A DNA stretch of 42,307 nt from an uncultured Clostridia bacterium (GCA_947643415.1 CANRWA010000030.1:1-42307); one strand, 5' to 3'. Counted from the first letter of the stretch, positions 1-7,906 are shown. Program-made: numbers and translations. The notes: a model not told the origin generated them from the letters alone.

Positions 1-60
1 AAAAATGAGAAAAAGCGAGTTAACAAGAGGAAAACAAAGATTATTATGGGAGGATTACCT

Positions 61-849
61 ATGTACCAACATCACAGAGAATCATTAGAAAATCTAAAAA
101 ACTACTTTGCAGGCAGGGAGGAAGTAATCGCTGTGATCTTCGGTGGCTCTGTGGCAAAGGGCTGTGAGCGTCCGGATTCGGATCTGGATGCTATGGTAGT
201 TGTAACAGAGGAAGAATACGAGATACGGCAGAGGGAGAACCGGACTGCTGAGACCATAGAGGGGTACTGTACCTATGAGGGCGGTTACTTTGATATCAAG
301 TACATGACAAAACAGTTTCTGGCAGAGGCAGCAGAGCGGGGAAGTGAACCGGCAAGAAATGCCTTTGTTAAGTCTGTGGTACTATTTACAAAAGATCCTG
401 AGATTCCGGATCTTGTATCCCGGATCCCTGTTTTCCGGAAAGGGGAAAAAGAGGAAAAGATGCTGTCCTTTTATGCGGATTTCTGGCTGAACTACTACTA
501 TTTTCTAAAAAGCTGTCCCATCAGCGGATATATGAAGCTTCATGCGGTGAATGAGGTGATCTATAGTATATACCGGATGATCCTGCAGGAACATGAGATT
601 CTTTTTCCCAGCAATCGGAGATTGGAAGAGTTTGTGGAAAATATATCAGAGAAAACAGCACATCTGGCCATATTGGGCAGAGCCTGTGCAGAATCACAGG
701 AGATGGAGGCGCTGGATGAATTTGTCTCCTGTTTTCTGGAACTGACGACATATGAAGCGCCGACAGATATTGGCAGCATATTATCCAGGTATACCACGGA
801 TTTTGAGCAGTGGTGGAGAGTACCAAGGCCAAATATCAATGAATGGTAA
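61..849 (+). CDS. Nucleotidyltransferase-fold protein
   Basis: A 262-residue soluble protein with the DNA polymerase beta-like nucleotidyltransferase signature near its N-terminus. GGS at residues 28-30 is followed by SDLD (Asp41 and Asp43), and a third carboxylate is plausible at Asp78 in YFDIKY. The C-terminal half is helical and matches no family I can name; this layout recalls aminoglycoside nucleotidyltransferases and minimal NTases, but the substrate cannot be told from sequence. I chose the ATG at 61 over the upstream ATG at 46 because GGGAGG at 48-53 sits 7 bases before it and overlaps the earlier codon. It ends 25 bases before the VanR-like gene and may be cotranscribed with it. The fold is fairly certain, the function open. 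Confidence 0.8.
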   Translation: MYQHHRESLENLKNYFAGREEVIAVIFGGSVAKGCERPDSDLDAMVVVTEEEYEIRQRENRTAETIEGYCTYEGGYFDIKYMTKQFLAEAAERGSEPARNAFVKSVVLFTKDPEIPDLVSRIPVFRKGEKEEKMLSFYADFWLNYYYFLKSCPISGYMKLHAVNEVIYSIYRMILQEHEILFPSNRRLEEFVENISEKTAHLAILGRACAESQEMEALDEFVSCFLELTTYEAPTDIGSILSRYTTDFEQWWRVPRPNINEW

Positions 850-874
850 TTGTGAACAGAATGGAGGGAGTTCT

Positions 875-1579
875 ATGGCGGAGAGTATTCTGGTGGTGGA
901 TGATGAGAAAGAGATTGCTGATCTGATTGAGCTGTATCTTGAGAATGATGGTTATACCATATACAAATATTACAATGGCACAGATGCCCTGAAGTGTATT
1001 GAAGAAGTTTCTCTGGATCTGGCGATCCTGGATATCATGCTGCCGGATATAGATGGGTTCCATATCTGCCAGAAGATCCGAGAGAAATTCTATTTTCCCA
1101 TTATCATGCTCACGGCTAAGGTTGAAGATATGGACAAGATCATGGGGCTGACCATTGGGGCAGATGATTACATTACGAAGCCGTTTAATCCCTTGGAGGT
1201 GACAGCCAGGGTCAGAACGCAGCTTCGGCGCTATATGCGGTACAATAATTCGGCGCCAAGGCGGGAAGAGGAGGTTCATGAATATGATATTCGGGGGCTT
1301 GTGATCAACAAAGAAGAACATAAGTGTTCCCTGTTTGGAAAGGAATTGTCACTGACACCTACGGAGTTCTCGGTACTCTGGTATCTGTGTGAGCATCAGG
1401 GAGTGGTGGTTCCCTCGGAGGAGCTGTTTGAGTCAGTGTGGGGTGAGAAATACCTGAATAATAATAACAATACTGTTATGGCTCATATCGGCAGGCTCAG
1501 GGAGAAAATGGAAGAGCCGGCGAAGAATCCAAAATTCATCAAAACTGTATGGGGAGTGGGGTATACCATTGAAAGATAA
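875..1579 (+). CDS. vanR: VanR-like OmpR-family response regulator
   Basis: A 234-residue cytoplasmic response regulator. The receiver domain (about 1-115) has the acidic pocket Asp9-Asp10, phosphoacceptor Asp53 in LDIMLPDIDG and Lys102 in TKPFNP; a winged-helix OmpR/PhoB DNA-binding domain fills the rest (LTPTEFSVLWYL through VWGVGYTIE). Receiver wording is close to the VanR subgroup. The start at 875 follows GGAGGGAG at 863-870; an open frame runs upstream to 752 but has no homology or ribosome site. It overlaps the downstream kinase gene by 11 bases, a typical coupled pair. No vanHAX-type ligase or dipeptidase genes are in this window, so a role in glycopeptide resistance is not supported here; the targets are unknown. 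Confidence 0.88.
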   Translation: MAESILVVDDEKEIADLIELYLENDGYTIYKYYNGTDALKCIEEVSLDLAILDIMLPDIDGFHICQKIREKFYFPIIMLTAKVEDMDKIMGLTIGADDYITKPFNPLEVTARVRTQLRRYMRYNNSAPRREEEVHEYDIRGLVINKEEHKCSLFGKELSLTPTEFSVLWYLCEHQGVVVPSEELFESVWGEKYLNNNNNTVMAHIGRLREKMEEPAKNPKFIKTVWGVGYTIER

Positions 1580-2663
1580 TAAGACAAAACGGAGTTATTC
1601 TCAGATTTCACGGCGTATCTTTACCCGGTATCTGATTTCACTGCTGATCCTCATCCTTGTGCCGACAGGGGGATTTTTTCTTGCATGGTGCATCTGTTCG
1701 TCCTTTGTCTGGCATGAGAATGATTTCCTTTACCGACTTCTTAAGGTTTTGCAGGGGTTGTCGCCATATATTATTATGCTAATTATAATCGTAGGATTTT
1801 TTGTCATTACGGTTATGACCATAAGAAGGCCGCTTCGTTATCTCGATGATGTGATCGATGCGGCAAAAGGGCTGTCAAGACCGACAGAAGATCCTATTAT
1901 ACTGCCGAAAGAAATGTTCGATGTGGAAAATGAGATCAATCTGGCGAGGGAGCAGGCATTAAACAATATCCGGCTTTTAAGAGAGACTGAACAGCGAAAG
2001 AACGACCTGATCATGTATCTTGCCCATGACCTAAAGACGCCACTGGCTTCGGTTATAGGCTATCTGGATCTGCTGCGGGATACAGGTGAACTTCCGGAAG
2101 AACTCAGGAAAAAATATCTTGCTATTGCCCTTGACAAAGCAGAGAGACTGGAAACTCTTATCAATGATTTCTTTGAGATTGCCCGTTTTAACCTCTCGAA
2201 TATTACCCTGCAGTATAGCCGGATCAATCTGACCCGGCTTATGGAACAGCTTATATATGAGTTTAAGCCGATGCTGCAGGAGAAGAATCTGGCCTGTCAT
2301 CTCAGTATGGAAGAAGATGTGATGTTTCGGTGTGATGCCGACCAGATCCAGAGGGTATTTGACAATCTCCTGCGCAATGCTGTGATATACAGCTATCAAG
2401 AAGCGGAGATTGATATTACAGTGGAATGTCAGGAAGCTCTCCTTGTCATTACTTTTGCCAACCCTGGTGATACTATTCCAGAGAGTAAACTAGATCGGAT
2501 CTTTGAACAGTTTTACCGGGTTGACCAGGCAAGAAGTACAGGAAGTGGCGGGGCTGGCCTGGGACTTGCTATCGCAAAGGAGATTGTAGAGCTGCATGGT
2601 GGGACGATCCGGGCGAAAAGTGAGGAAGACAGGATATGGTTTGTTGTTACGCTGCCTTTGTAA
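1569..2663 (+). CDS. vanS: VanS-like sensor histidine kinase
   Basis: A 364-residue membrane histidine kinase. Two transmembrane segments lie at about 20-45 and 65-86 with only a short extracytoplasmic loop, followed by a HAMP-like linker. The H-box YLAHDLKTPLASVIGY carries His153, and the ATPase domain has the N-box DNLLRNAV and the G-box GGAGLGLAIAKEIV. The H-box and the following helix (ALDKAERLETLINDFFEI) are very like VanS. The start is a TTG at 1569 inside the end of the response regulator gene, with GTGGGG at 1556-1561 as ribosome site. It presumably phosphorylates the upstream regulator. The very small sensor loop suggests that it senses a membrane or cell-wall state, which is an inference. 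Confidence 0.88.
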   Translation: MKDNKTKRSYSQISRRIFTRYLISLLILILVPTGGFFLAWCICSSFVWHENDFLYRLLKVLQGLSPYIIMLIIIVGFFVITVMTIRRPLRYLDDVIDAAKGLSRPTEDPIILPKEMFDVENEINLAREQALNNIRLLRETEQRKNDLIMYLAHDLKTPLASVIGYLDLLRDTGELPEELRKKYLAIALDKAERLETLINDFFEIARFNLSNITLQYSRINLTRLMEQLIYEFKPMLQEKNLACHLSMEEDVMFRCDADQIQRVFDNLLRNAVIYSYQEAEIDITVECQEALLVITFANPGDTIPESKLDRIFEQFYRVDQARSTGSGGAGLGLAIAKEIVELHGGTIRAKSEEDRIWFVVTLPL

Positions 2664-2698
2664 AGGTCAGAGAATGAAGGTGTGTTATCCCGTATTTA

Positions 2699-3685
2699 CT
2701 ACTCTCTCTTTATCCGTTTCTTTTGGCGGAAGGATAGGGAAAAGCCGGATGTTTTGTTTACCAGCCAGATTCCGGCACAAACAAGGGGAAGGGATGATAA
2801 TATATAGGGATTCAGCAGATCGTCCCCAAGAAATACAGCAGATAATATGGTTCCAAAAACAGGAATCATAAAGTTAAAGACAGTAACTTTCCCCATGCTG
2901 TTGTATTTAAGGAGCACTGTCCACAATGAGATAGCGGCAGCAGAGATAAAGGCCATATAAAACAGCAGTAGGAGACTCTTTATTCCTATACTGTTCCAGT
3001 CAATGTGTCCTCCCATTACAGACCCGGCAGCGGAAAGAAGAATTCCGCCAGATAACAGTTGTCCCCCGCAGAGCGTCACAGGTTTGATCTCGCCGGAGAT
3101 TTCTTTGCTCACTAGGGAACCAAGTGCCGACATCAGCACAGAAAGGATCATAAAGCCTTCTCCCAGCCAGGACCAGCCATCGCCAAGGCTTCCCTTGCCA
3201 AGGTTTACGATGACTACGCCAGTCAGACCAAGTATACACCCTAAGATCCGGCTTCTGGATAGCTGCTCCTGATCCTTATAATAGATGCGTGCCATCAGCA
3301 CACAGACAAAAGCAGATGCCCCATTGAGGATCGCTCCTTTTATCCCAGTTACGTGTGCCATGGATATGTAGTAAAATACATATTGAAGCGCTGTTTGGAC
3401 CACACCAAGGAGGATGATCTTTTTCAGGCTTCTCCATCGGTGTTCTTTTTGAATACATCGTTTTTCCATAAAATGCGCGGTCAGCAGTGTCATAAGTCCC
3501 GCCAGGATAAATCTACCCCCGGCAAATATCATCTGGGTGGCAGTATCATTTAACTCTATATGCCAGAGCTGGTATCCTGCCTTAACACAGGGGAAAGCGC
3601 TCCCCCATAATGCAGTACTGATCAGTGCACACAGAACCAGTACACTTTTTCTTTTGAAGAATTGTCCTTTATCATTCATATTCAT
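2699..3685 (-). CDS. EamA/DMT-family permease
   Basis: About 328 residues with ten predicted membrane helices in two homologous halves, the layout of drug/metabolite transporters of the EamA type (RhaT/YdcZ superfamily). The first half contains ALWGSAFPCVKAGYQLW and ILNGASAFVCVLMARIYYKD; the second half repeats the pattern with GLTGVVIVNLG and ends in a Lys/Arg-rich cytoplasmic tail. It probably exports a small metabolite or amino acid, but the substrate cannot be predicted. It converges on the VanS-like gene 35 bases away. The start is uncertain: ATG 3685 and ATG 3679 are both in frame, and the promoter at 3692-3720 would start transcription right at the first of them, so the mRNA may be almost leaderless. 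Confidence 0.82.
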   Translation of the reverse strand: MNMNDKGQFFKRKSVLVLCALISTALWGSAFPCVKAGYQLWHIELNDTATQMIFAGGRFILAGLMTLLTAHFMEKRCIQKEHRWRSLKKIILLGVVQTALQYVFYYISMAHVTGIKGAILNGASAFVCVLMARIYYKDQEQLSRSRILGCILGLTGVVIVNLGKGSLGDGWSWLGEGFMILSVLMSALGSLVSKEISGEIKPVTLCGGQLLSGGILLSAAGSVMGGHIDWNSIGIKSLLLLFYMAFISAAAISLWTVLLKYNSMGKVTVFNFMIPVFGTILSAVFLGDDLLNPYILSSLPLVCAGIWLVNKTSGFSLSFRQKKRIKRE

Positions 3686-3691
3686 CACCAC

Positions 3692-3720
3692 ATATTATCG
3701 GATTTTGTCCGGTATCACAA
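3692..3720 (-). promoter_or_regulatory. Sigma-A promoter of the EamA gene
   Basis: On the minus strand TTGTGA (3720-3715) and TAATAT (3697-3692) are separated by exactly 17 bases. The predicted start of transcription (about 3685) coincides with the first in-frame ATG. A direct repeat TCCGATAWT brackets the -35 region, at about 3732-3724 and 3702-3694, and could be an operator. Confidence 0.55.
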
Positions 3721-3844
3721 GTAATATCGGACATGCCTGCACAAGATTATATCATAATCTGGATGGATTGGGAACTCGGGGATGGGAAAGGGGCACACAA
3801 CGGCAGGAAATGCTATGATTTTGCTGGGAAATCTCCCTGATCTA

Positions 3845-3853
3845 TGGTATGAT
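3845..3853 (+). promoter_or_regulatory. Possible extended -10 promoter
   Basis: TGGTATGAT is an extended -10 element (TGnTATGAT) about 70 bases upstream of the Dabb-domain gene. No -35 at normal spacing was found (TTGCTG at 3821 is 21 bases away), so the call rests on the extended -10 alone. Confidence 0.3.
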
Positions 3854-3922
3854 TATAACAACCTTCTGGATAACGTCCAGAACGATAAGCAGAACAGATA
3901 TAAAAAAGAAAGGAAGAAAGCT

Positions 3923-4228
3923 ATGGTAAAGCACATTATTTTATGGAAATTAAGGGAAAATATTCCATCGGAAGAAAAGATAATGGTTAAGAAGAATATA
4001 AAGGAAAATCTGGAGTCTTTGTCCGGTAAAGTTCCGGGACTTATGGAAATTACTGTCCAGACAGATCCGTTGCCTTCTTCTAATGCAGATGTAATGTTAG
4101 ACTGCACGCTGGAACATAGGGAGGCGCTGGCGGGGTATCAGATACATCCCGAACATGTTAGAGTGGCAGATACCTATGTACGCCCTTATACAGAAGTGAG
4201 GATGTGTATGGACTACGAGACAGAGTGA
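3923..4228 (+). CDS. Dabb (stress-responsive A/B barrel) domain protein
   Basis: A 101-residue single-domain protein beginning MVKHIILWKL, the conserved first strand of Dabb domains, followed by a helix (about 20-35), GLMEITVQTDPLPSSNADVM and the family-typical HPEH motif near residue 72. These dimeric ferredoxin-like barrels appear in stress proteins and in some enzymes; no catalytic activity can be assigned here. The ATG at 3923 is preferred over the long upstream extension from 3782 because homology begins exactly there and AAAGGAAG precedes it. It is followed after 16 bases by the next gene, so it may head the run of small genes up to 5.8 kb. Confidence 0.85.
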   Translation: MVKHIILWKLRENIPSEEKIMVKKNIKENLESLSGKVPGLMEITVQTDPLPSSNADVMLDCTLEHREALAGYQIHPEHVRVADTYVRPYTEVRMCMDYETE

Positions 4229-4244
4229 ACACGGGGAGGAAGAA

Positions 4245-4760
4245 ATGTATATTGAAGATAAGTATTGGGAGAATTATATTGGCGATACAGACGACAGCCT
4301 GACGCTTGTGGAACATTTGGCAGAGAAGCAGAGGGAAGAGATCCCTGTGGGGGAGATATTGTCTGATTTTGGCATGGACAAACTGCATGGTGATTTTCGG
4401 AAACCGGATGTTCCTTTGGTTTTTGTGGATACAGAAGAACATGAAAAAGAGATTTATTATGCCATTGACCTGATCATGGATCTTGCTGCTTTACTGTTGG
4501 AATGTAAGGTGAGTGGAAGTGTGAATCTGTGTGAATTATTTGGGGATGAACTGGAGAAGGCTGTTGTACAGGATATTCGTATCACAGCTTCGCCAGAGGA
4601 ACATAAGCAGATGAATGAAGTCCTTATGGATTTTGCCGCAGCACCGCTTGCCTATGACCTCAGTGAGATGGTGCCGGAGGAGGACATGCTGGAGATGGCG
4701 GCAATCTGCGAAAAATTAAGGAAAGAATTATATGGAGATGATGGATATGAAAAAATTTGA
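4245..4760 (+). CDS. Small acidic protein, possibly immunity-like
   Basis: A 171-residue, strongly acidic soluble protein without signal peptide or membrane helix. It opens with MYIEDKYWENYIGDTDDSLT and has a conserved-looking middle with IYYAIDLIMDLAALLLECKV. From memory the N-terminus resembles small proteins annotated as putative polymorphic-toxin immunity proteins (Imm68 type); I could not verify this and no toxin gene is adjacent. The ribosome site GGGGAGG lies just upstream of ATG 4245. Its 3' end overlaps the DUF5713 gene by 14 bases, so the two are probably translated together. The reading frame is certain; the functional label is tentative. Confidence 0.7.
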   Translation: MYIEDKYWENYIGDTDDSLTLVEHLAEKQREEIPVGEILSDFGMDKLHGDFRKPDVPLVFVDTEEHEKEIYYAIDLIMDLAALLLECKVSGSVNLCELFGDELEKAVVQDIRITASPEEHKQMNEVLMDFAAAPLAYDLSEMVPEEDMLEMAAICEKLRKELYGDDGYEKI

Positions 4761-5073
4761 TACAGACTATAAGCTGCTGGAGGATATGTATCAGGATGAG
4801 TATTTCCCGGATTTTCTGGTGGATAAGATAAAGGTGCTGGTACAAGATGTGATTACCTTTTTGGAGACTGGAGAACGGGATTTGGAAAAAGTCCAGGAGA
4901 AGTTTGATGACATGACATTGGCGATCAATGGCCTGCAGGAAGAGTTTGAGGACAATGGCAGTGAGATAGAAACCGGTGCACGGGAGAGCATCGGTGAGAC
5001 CGTGGATTATATCCTGCAATGGTTTGATATTGACATGGATGTGGAGGATGCTATTGGGGAACGTGACTGGTAA
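4747..5073 (+). CDS. DUF5713-like small acidic protein
   Basis: A 108-residue acidic helical protein beginning MKKFDTDYKLLEDMYQDEYF, which matches my recollection of the DUF5713 family (function unknown). The rest is predicted helical with heptad-like spacing (KVQEKFDDMTLAINGLQEEF), and the C-terminus is acidic. ATGs at 4732, 4738, 4741 and 4747 are in frame; I chose 4747 because GGAG at 4734-4737 gives 9-base spacing and homologues begin MKKF or similar. It overlaps the upstream acidic-protein gene, and its stop codon overlaps a possible ATG of the next gene. A role as immunity partner or antidote is a guess from size, charge and neighbours. Confidence 0.72.
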   Translation: MKKFDTDYKLLEDMYQDEYFPDFLVDKIKVLVQDVITFLETGERDLEKVQEKFDDMTLAINGLQEEFEDNGSEIETGARESIGETVDYILQWFDIDMDVEDAIGERDW

Positions 5074-5792
5074 TGGAGTGTAGAAGGATAATGAAACAGC
5101 TAAGAAGGGGAGGCGGAGTAAATGATGAGAAGGAATTTTCTGGAGAATCCATAGACATATTAAAAAAAGCAGCAGGACACATTCGGTACCTGATAAATGA
5201 AGGATATGCCTTTAAAGGTGCTTCTGTATTTGTGGGGAATCATTTTTTATTGTCAGAACGGCAAAGGCTTGCGTTAGTGCGCAGCATTTCATCAGATGAA
5301 AAGCTTCATCTTCGTAGGGAAAAGGAATGTGCGGCAGGGGAACTAAATGGAAGAACAGTGCATATTGACGGCTTTAACACGATCATCACATTAGAAATTG
5401 CGTTGTGCCAGTCCCTGCTTCTAAGCTGTATGGATGGAACGATCCGGGATCTGGCAGGACTTCGGGGTACTTATCGGATCATTGAAGAGACAAGAAAAGC
5501 AGTTGAAATGATTGCTGATACCTTAGAGCATTTGAAAATAAAAAAAGCTGTTTTTTATCTGGATGCTCCTGTATCCAATTCAGGGCGTCTAAAAAGCCTT
5601 ATTCAGAATATATGGGAAAATCGTAGTATTGAGCTTGGCATTCACGTTATCAATGATGTGGATAAAACACTTCAGGAACAGGATTATGTGATTACATCAG
5701 ATGCGATTATACTGGATCAATGTAAAAGCTGGTTTAATCTGATTCATTTATGTATTGAGGAAATGGGGGCAGACCTGGTTAAGGTTTGGTAA
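5073..5792 (+). CDS. DUF434 domain protein
   Basis: A 239-residue soluble protein of the DUF434 family, often paired with DUF5616. Features are the N-terminal helix ending HIRYLINEGYAFKGASVFVG, then NHFLLSERQRLALVRSIS, and the central strand HIDGFNTIITLEIALCQSLL. C-terminal YLDAPVSNSGRLKSLI and VITSDAIILD suggest a PIN/NYN-like nucleotide-binding fold, which is an inference from motif spacing only. The first ATG (5073) overlaps the preceding stop codon as TAATG; ATG 5091 with GAAGG just upstream is an equally good start. The biological role is unknown. Confidence 0.78.
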   Translation: MECRRIMKQLRRGGGVNDEKEFSGESIDILKKAAGHIRYLINEGYAFKGASVFVGNHFLLSERQRLALVRSISSDEKLHLRREKECAAGELNGRTVHIDGFNTIITLEIALCQSLLLSCMDGTIRDLAGLRGTYRIIEETRKAVEMIADTLEHLKIKKAVFYLDAPVSNSGRLKSLIQNIWENRSIELGIHVINDVDKTLQEQDYVITSDAIILDQCKSWFNLIHLCIEEMGADLVKVW

Positions 5793-5893
5793 ACAGCTTT
5801 GGTACAGAGAGCCCCAAGGATGAGACGCATGAAAAAGTTTTCATCCATAAACAAAGTGCAAAAAGATAAGCTGATTCAAGGCAGGAGGAAAAA

Positions 5894-6382
5894 ATGGAAA
5901 TGAATATTAAAATTATTTCTGCTTTTGATTTCCCACAAGAAGTAGGAGAATTGTTTCAGGAGTATACAGATATGCTCATTGCGGGGGATGGCGCATTTCA
6001 AAAATATCTTGATATTCAGCATTACAATGAAGAGATACAACATCTGGATACAAAATATGGGTTTCCATTTGGCAGATTGTATATAGCATATTATGATGGA
6101 GAATTGGCAGGCTGTATAGGAATGAGGCGGATTGATGAACAGAATTGTGAGATGAAACGTCTTTATGTCAGACCGAAGTTTAGGGGTAAGGGAATGGGGG
6201 ACAAGCTCATTCAGAAAATTATAAAAGATGCAGGAGAAATCGGTTATTTATATATGTTATTGGACACACTTCCATTTTTACAGAGCGCCATCCATATGTA
6301 TAAAAAATATGGTTTTTATGAGATTGAGAGCTATAATGATAGTCCCATGAGTACTTCTATCTATATGAAATTGGATCTGTAA
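5894..6382 (+). CDS. GNAT family N-acetyltransferase
   Basis: A 162-residue protein with the complete GNAT fold. The acetyl-CoA binding motif is at about 88-110: MKRLYVRPKFRGKGMGDKLI contains the R-x-x-G-x-G/A pyrophosphate loop. The C-terminal IHMYKKYGFYEIESYN motif is typical of small-molecule or peptide acetyltransferases. The acceptor cannot be predicted. The ATG at 5894 follows GGAGG with good spacing; a second in-frame ATG lies at 5900. It is separated by about 100 bases from the DUF434 gene, so it is likely its own unit or the end of the small-gene run. Confidence 0.9.
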   Translation: MEMNIKIISAFDFPQEVGELFQEYTDMLIAGDGAFQKYLDIQHYNEEIQHLDTKYGFPFGRLYIAYYDGELAGCIGMRRIDEQNCEMKRLYVRPKFRGKGMGDKLIQKIIKDAGEIGYLYMLLDTLPFLQSAIHMYKKYGFYEIESYNDSPMSTSIYMKLDL

Positions 6383-6385
6383 ACT

Positions 6386-6493
6386 TCATTTGAACAGTGG
6401 AAAGAATACGGTGATCTGTACGCCAGAATACATAAAAGAAAGATTTCATCTATAAAAGAATCGGTTATTAGAAATGCGGAGAGATTGAGATAA
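6386..6493 (+). pseudogene. Possible C-terminal gene remnant
   Basis: Directly after the GNAT stop codon, 35 codons stay open with coding-like composition (EQWKEYGDLYARIHKRK followed by SSIKESVIRNAERLR) and end in TAA at 6491-6493. There is no start codon or ribosome site. It reads like the tail of a lost gene, but the length is too short to be sure; the family is not recognised. Confidence 0.25.
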
Positions 6494-6573
6494 ATTATAA
6501 ACTGATCAGGCTTTGAAGGGGATCAATTTAAAAGAATGAAAGTATTATTAGCTGATGGATGATACACTAAAAA

Positions 6574-6620
6574 TTTCCACCTGTGCGGTTGCCTGATTCA
6601 GGTAACCGCACAGGTGGAAA
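6574..6620. repeat. Long hairpin, copy 1 of a CCACCTGTG family
   Basis: A near-perfect palindrome: 17 bp (6574-6590 with 6604-6620), then a G.T pair and a 4-bp CCTG/CAGG extension closed by ATT. A T-run follows it only on the minus strand (AAAAA at 6569-6573 on the plus strand), so it would terminate leftward transcription; on the plus strand it sits 18 bases before the SUKH gene start. The same stem occurs at 23201-23240 with a compensatory base-pair change. Confidence 0.85.
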
Positions 6621-6638
6621 AATTACGGAGGGTAAGAA

Positions 6639-7196
6639 ATGACAACAGAAGAACAGAAAATCAAAGTAAAGAACTTTTTTGAGAAATATTATGAGAAACA
6701 TGAAATATTAACAATTCTTCCAGATGTTCCGAAGGAAATGCTGGCAGAGGGAGAAGATCCCAATGAGGAATGGCAGAGGTGGAAACTGATCCCATCAACA
6801 GTCAGCGACAAAGAGATCTCAGAACTGGAGAACCAGATCGGTGTGGCTTTTCCAGAGATTTTGAAGATCTTCCTGACAACATATTTTCATCTTTTTGATG
6901 GTCCCGTGGGGCGTCATTCTATTGATGAACCATTTTTGGCAGTGGAAGAAGCATGGAATCCGATTCTTGTGAAAGCGGGATATCTTCCCTTTACATGGGA
7001 CGAAGAAGGTTATTTTATCCGGTGCATTGATCTGGCAAATATGCCTGATGAAGAAGCTTGTAAAATATGTCAGATCGATCATGAGGTATTATTTGATTTT
7101 GATGAAGATTCCGAAGTCAGCAGAGAAGAAGTAGAAGCAGTGATGACAGATGTGGCAGATAATTTTATCGCATATCTGGAAGGAATGCTGGACTGA
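6639..7196 (+). CDS. SMI1/KNR4 (SUKH) family protein
   Basis: A 185-residue acidic protein with a SUKH-type core: VSDKEISELENQIGVAFPEI at about 50-69 is the classic N-terminal helix plus FP turn, and LKIFLTTYFHLFDG follows. SUKH proteins are the commonest immunity proteins of bacterial polymorphic toxin and contact-dependent systems, binding and neutralising a nuclease or similar toxin in the cytoplasm. No toxin or secretion gene lies nearby, so it may be an orphan immunity gene kept against neighbours' toxins, which is an inference. The ATG at 6639 follows GGAGGG at 6627-6632. The long hairpin just upstream could shape its mRNA leader. Confidence 0.85.
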   Translation: MTTEEQKIKVKNFFEKYYEKHEILTILPDVPKEMLAEGEDPNEEWQRWKLIPSTVSDKEISELENQIGVAFPEILKIFLTTYFHLFDGPVGRHSIDEPFLAVEEAWNPILVKAGYLPFTWDEEGYFIRCIDLANMPDEEACKICQIDHEVLFDFDEDSEVSREEVEAVMTDVADNFIAYLEGMLD

Positions 7197-7224
7197 TCAT
7201 TTTGTTTCTTAATTTGGAGGAAGT

Positions 7225-7905
7225 ATGGAAAAGAAAAGGATTCAGGTCAAAACAGAGGATTTCCCAGAGGAGCTTCGCTATTTGTTTGAGAAATCTAAAG
7301 TGTATGACAGCAGCTCTAATCCAACTGCCAGGGTATTGTACAGTGACATGGGATGTTATATCAAGATCGCTGAGAGAGGTACGCTGCAAAGGGAATCCAC
7401 TCTGGCGGGGATCTTTGAAAGGAAAGGGATTGGCGCACATGTGGTCACTTATATTTCTGATGACAAGGATTATCTGGTCACAGAAGGTGTGAGGGGTGAG
7501 GATGCGACCCACTATCTGGAAGATCCTGAACGGTTATGTGGTGTATTTGCTGAGGCGATGAAATACCTGCATAGTATACCTGTCATGGATATACCGGTTT
7601 CTCCCTGTATGGAACAGTATGCTTTATTGAAAGAGGGAAAGAAACTGGAGAAGGATACCCTGATACATGGTGATTTTTGTTTTCCTAATATAATGATGGA
7701 CCAATGGAAATTCAGCAAATTTATTGATGTGGGATTGGCTGGTGCGGGAGATCGGCATATTGATATTTACTGGCTGCTTTGGTCCTTACAGTATAATCTT
7801 AAGACCGATCAATATGCGGATTATTTTCTGGATCTTTATGGGAGGGAAGATGTGGATGAGGAGATCCTGCAGATTGTGACAGAAGTAGAGAAGGAGGCAA
7901 TGTAG
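7225..7905 (+). CDS. APH(3')-like phosphotransferase
   Basis: A 226-residue kinase of the aminoglycoside phosphotransferase family. Visible residues are Lys47 (CYIKIA) and Glu57 in the N-lobe, the catalytic loop HGDFCFPN with Asp150 and Asn155, and the metal site Asp168 in FIDVG, followed by AGAGDRHIDIYWLLW. The order of motifs matches APH(3') closely, but the segment between MEQY and the catalytic loop is only about 14 residues, shorter than I recall for APH(3') enzymes, where part of the substrate-binding helices lies. Resistance activity is therefore uncertain; it could phosphorylate another small molecule. GGAGG precedes ATG 7225. The next gene begins 2 bases after its stop codon, so the two are cotranscribed. 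Confidence 0.85.
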   Translation: MEKKRIQVKTEDFPEELRYLFEKSKVYDSSSNPTARVLYSDMGCYIKIAERGTLQRESTLAGIFERKGIGAHVVTYISDDKDYLVTEGVRGEDATHYLEDPERLCGVFAEAMKYLHSIPVMDIPVSPCMEQYALLKEGKKLEKDTLIHGDFCFPNIMMDQWKFSKFIDVGLAGAGDRHIDIYWLLWSLQYNLKTDQYADYFLDLYGREDVDEEILQIVTEVEKEAM

Positions 7906-7906
7906 A

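Noticed and set aside
5..88. 27-codon open frame before the first gene
   Set aside because: Overlaps the next gene's start in another frame, has no visible ribosome site and is cut close by the window edge.
875..2663. Glycopeptide-resistance cluster
   Set aside because: Only regulator and kinase are visible; no vanHAX or related genes in the window, so resistance is not claimed.
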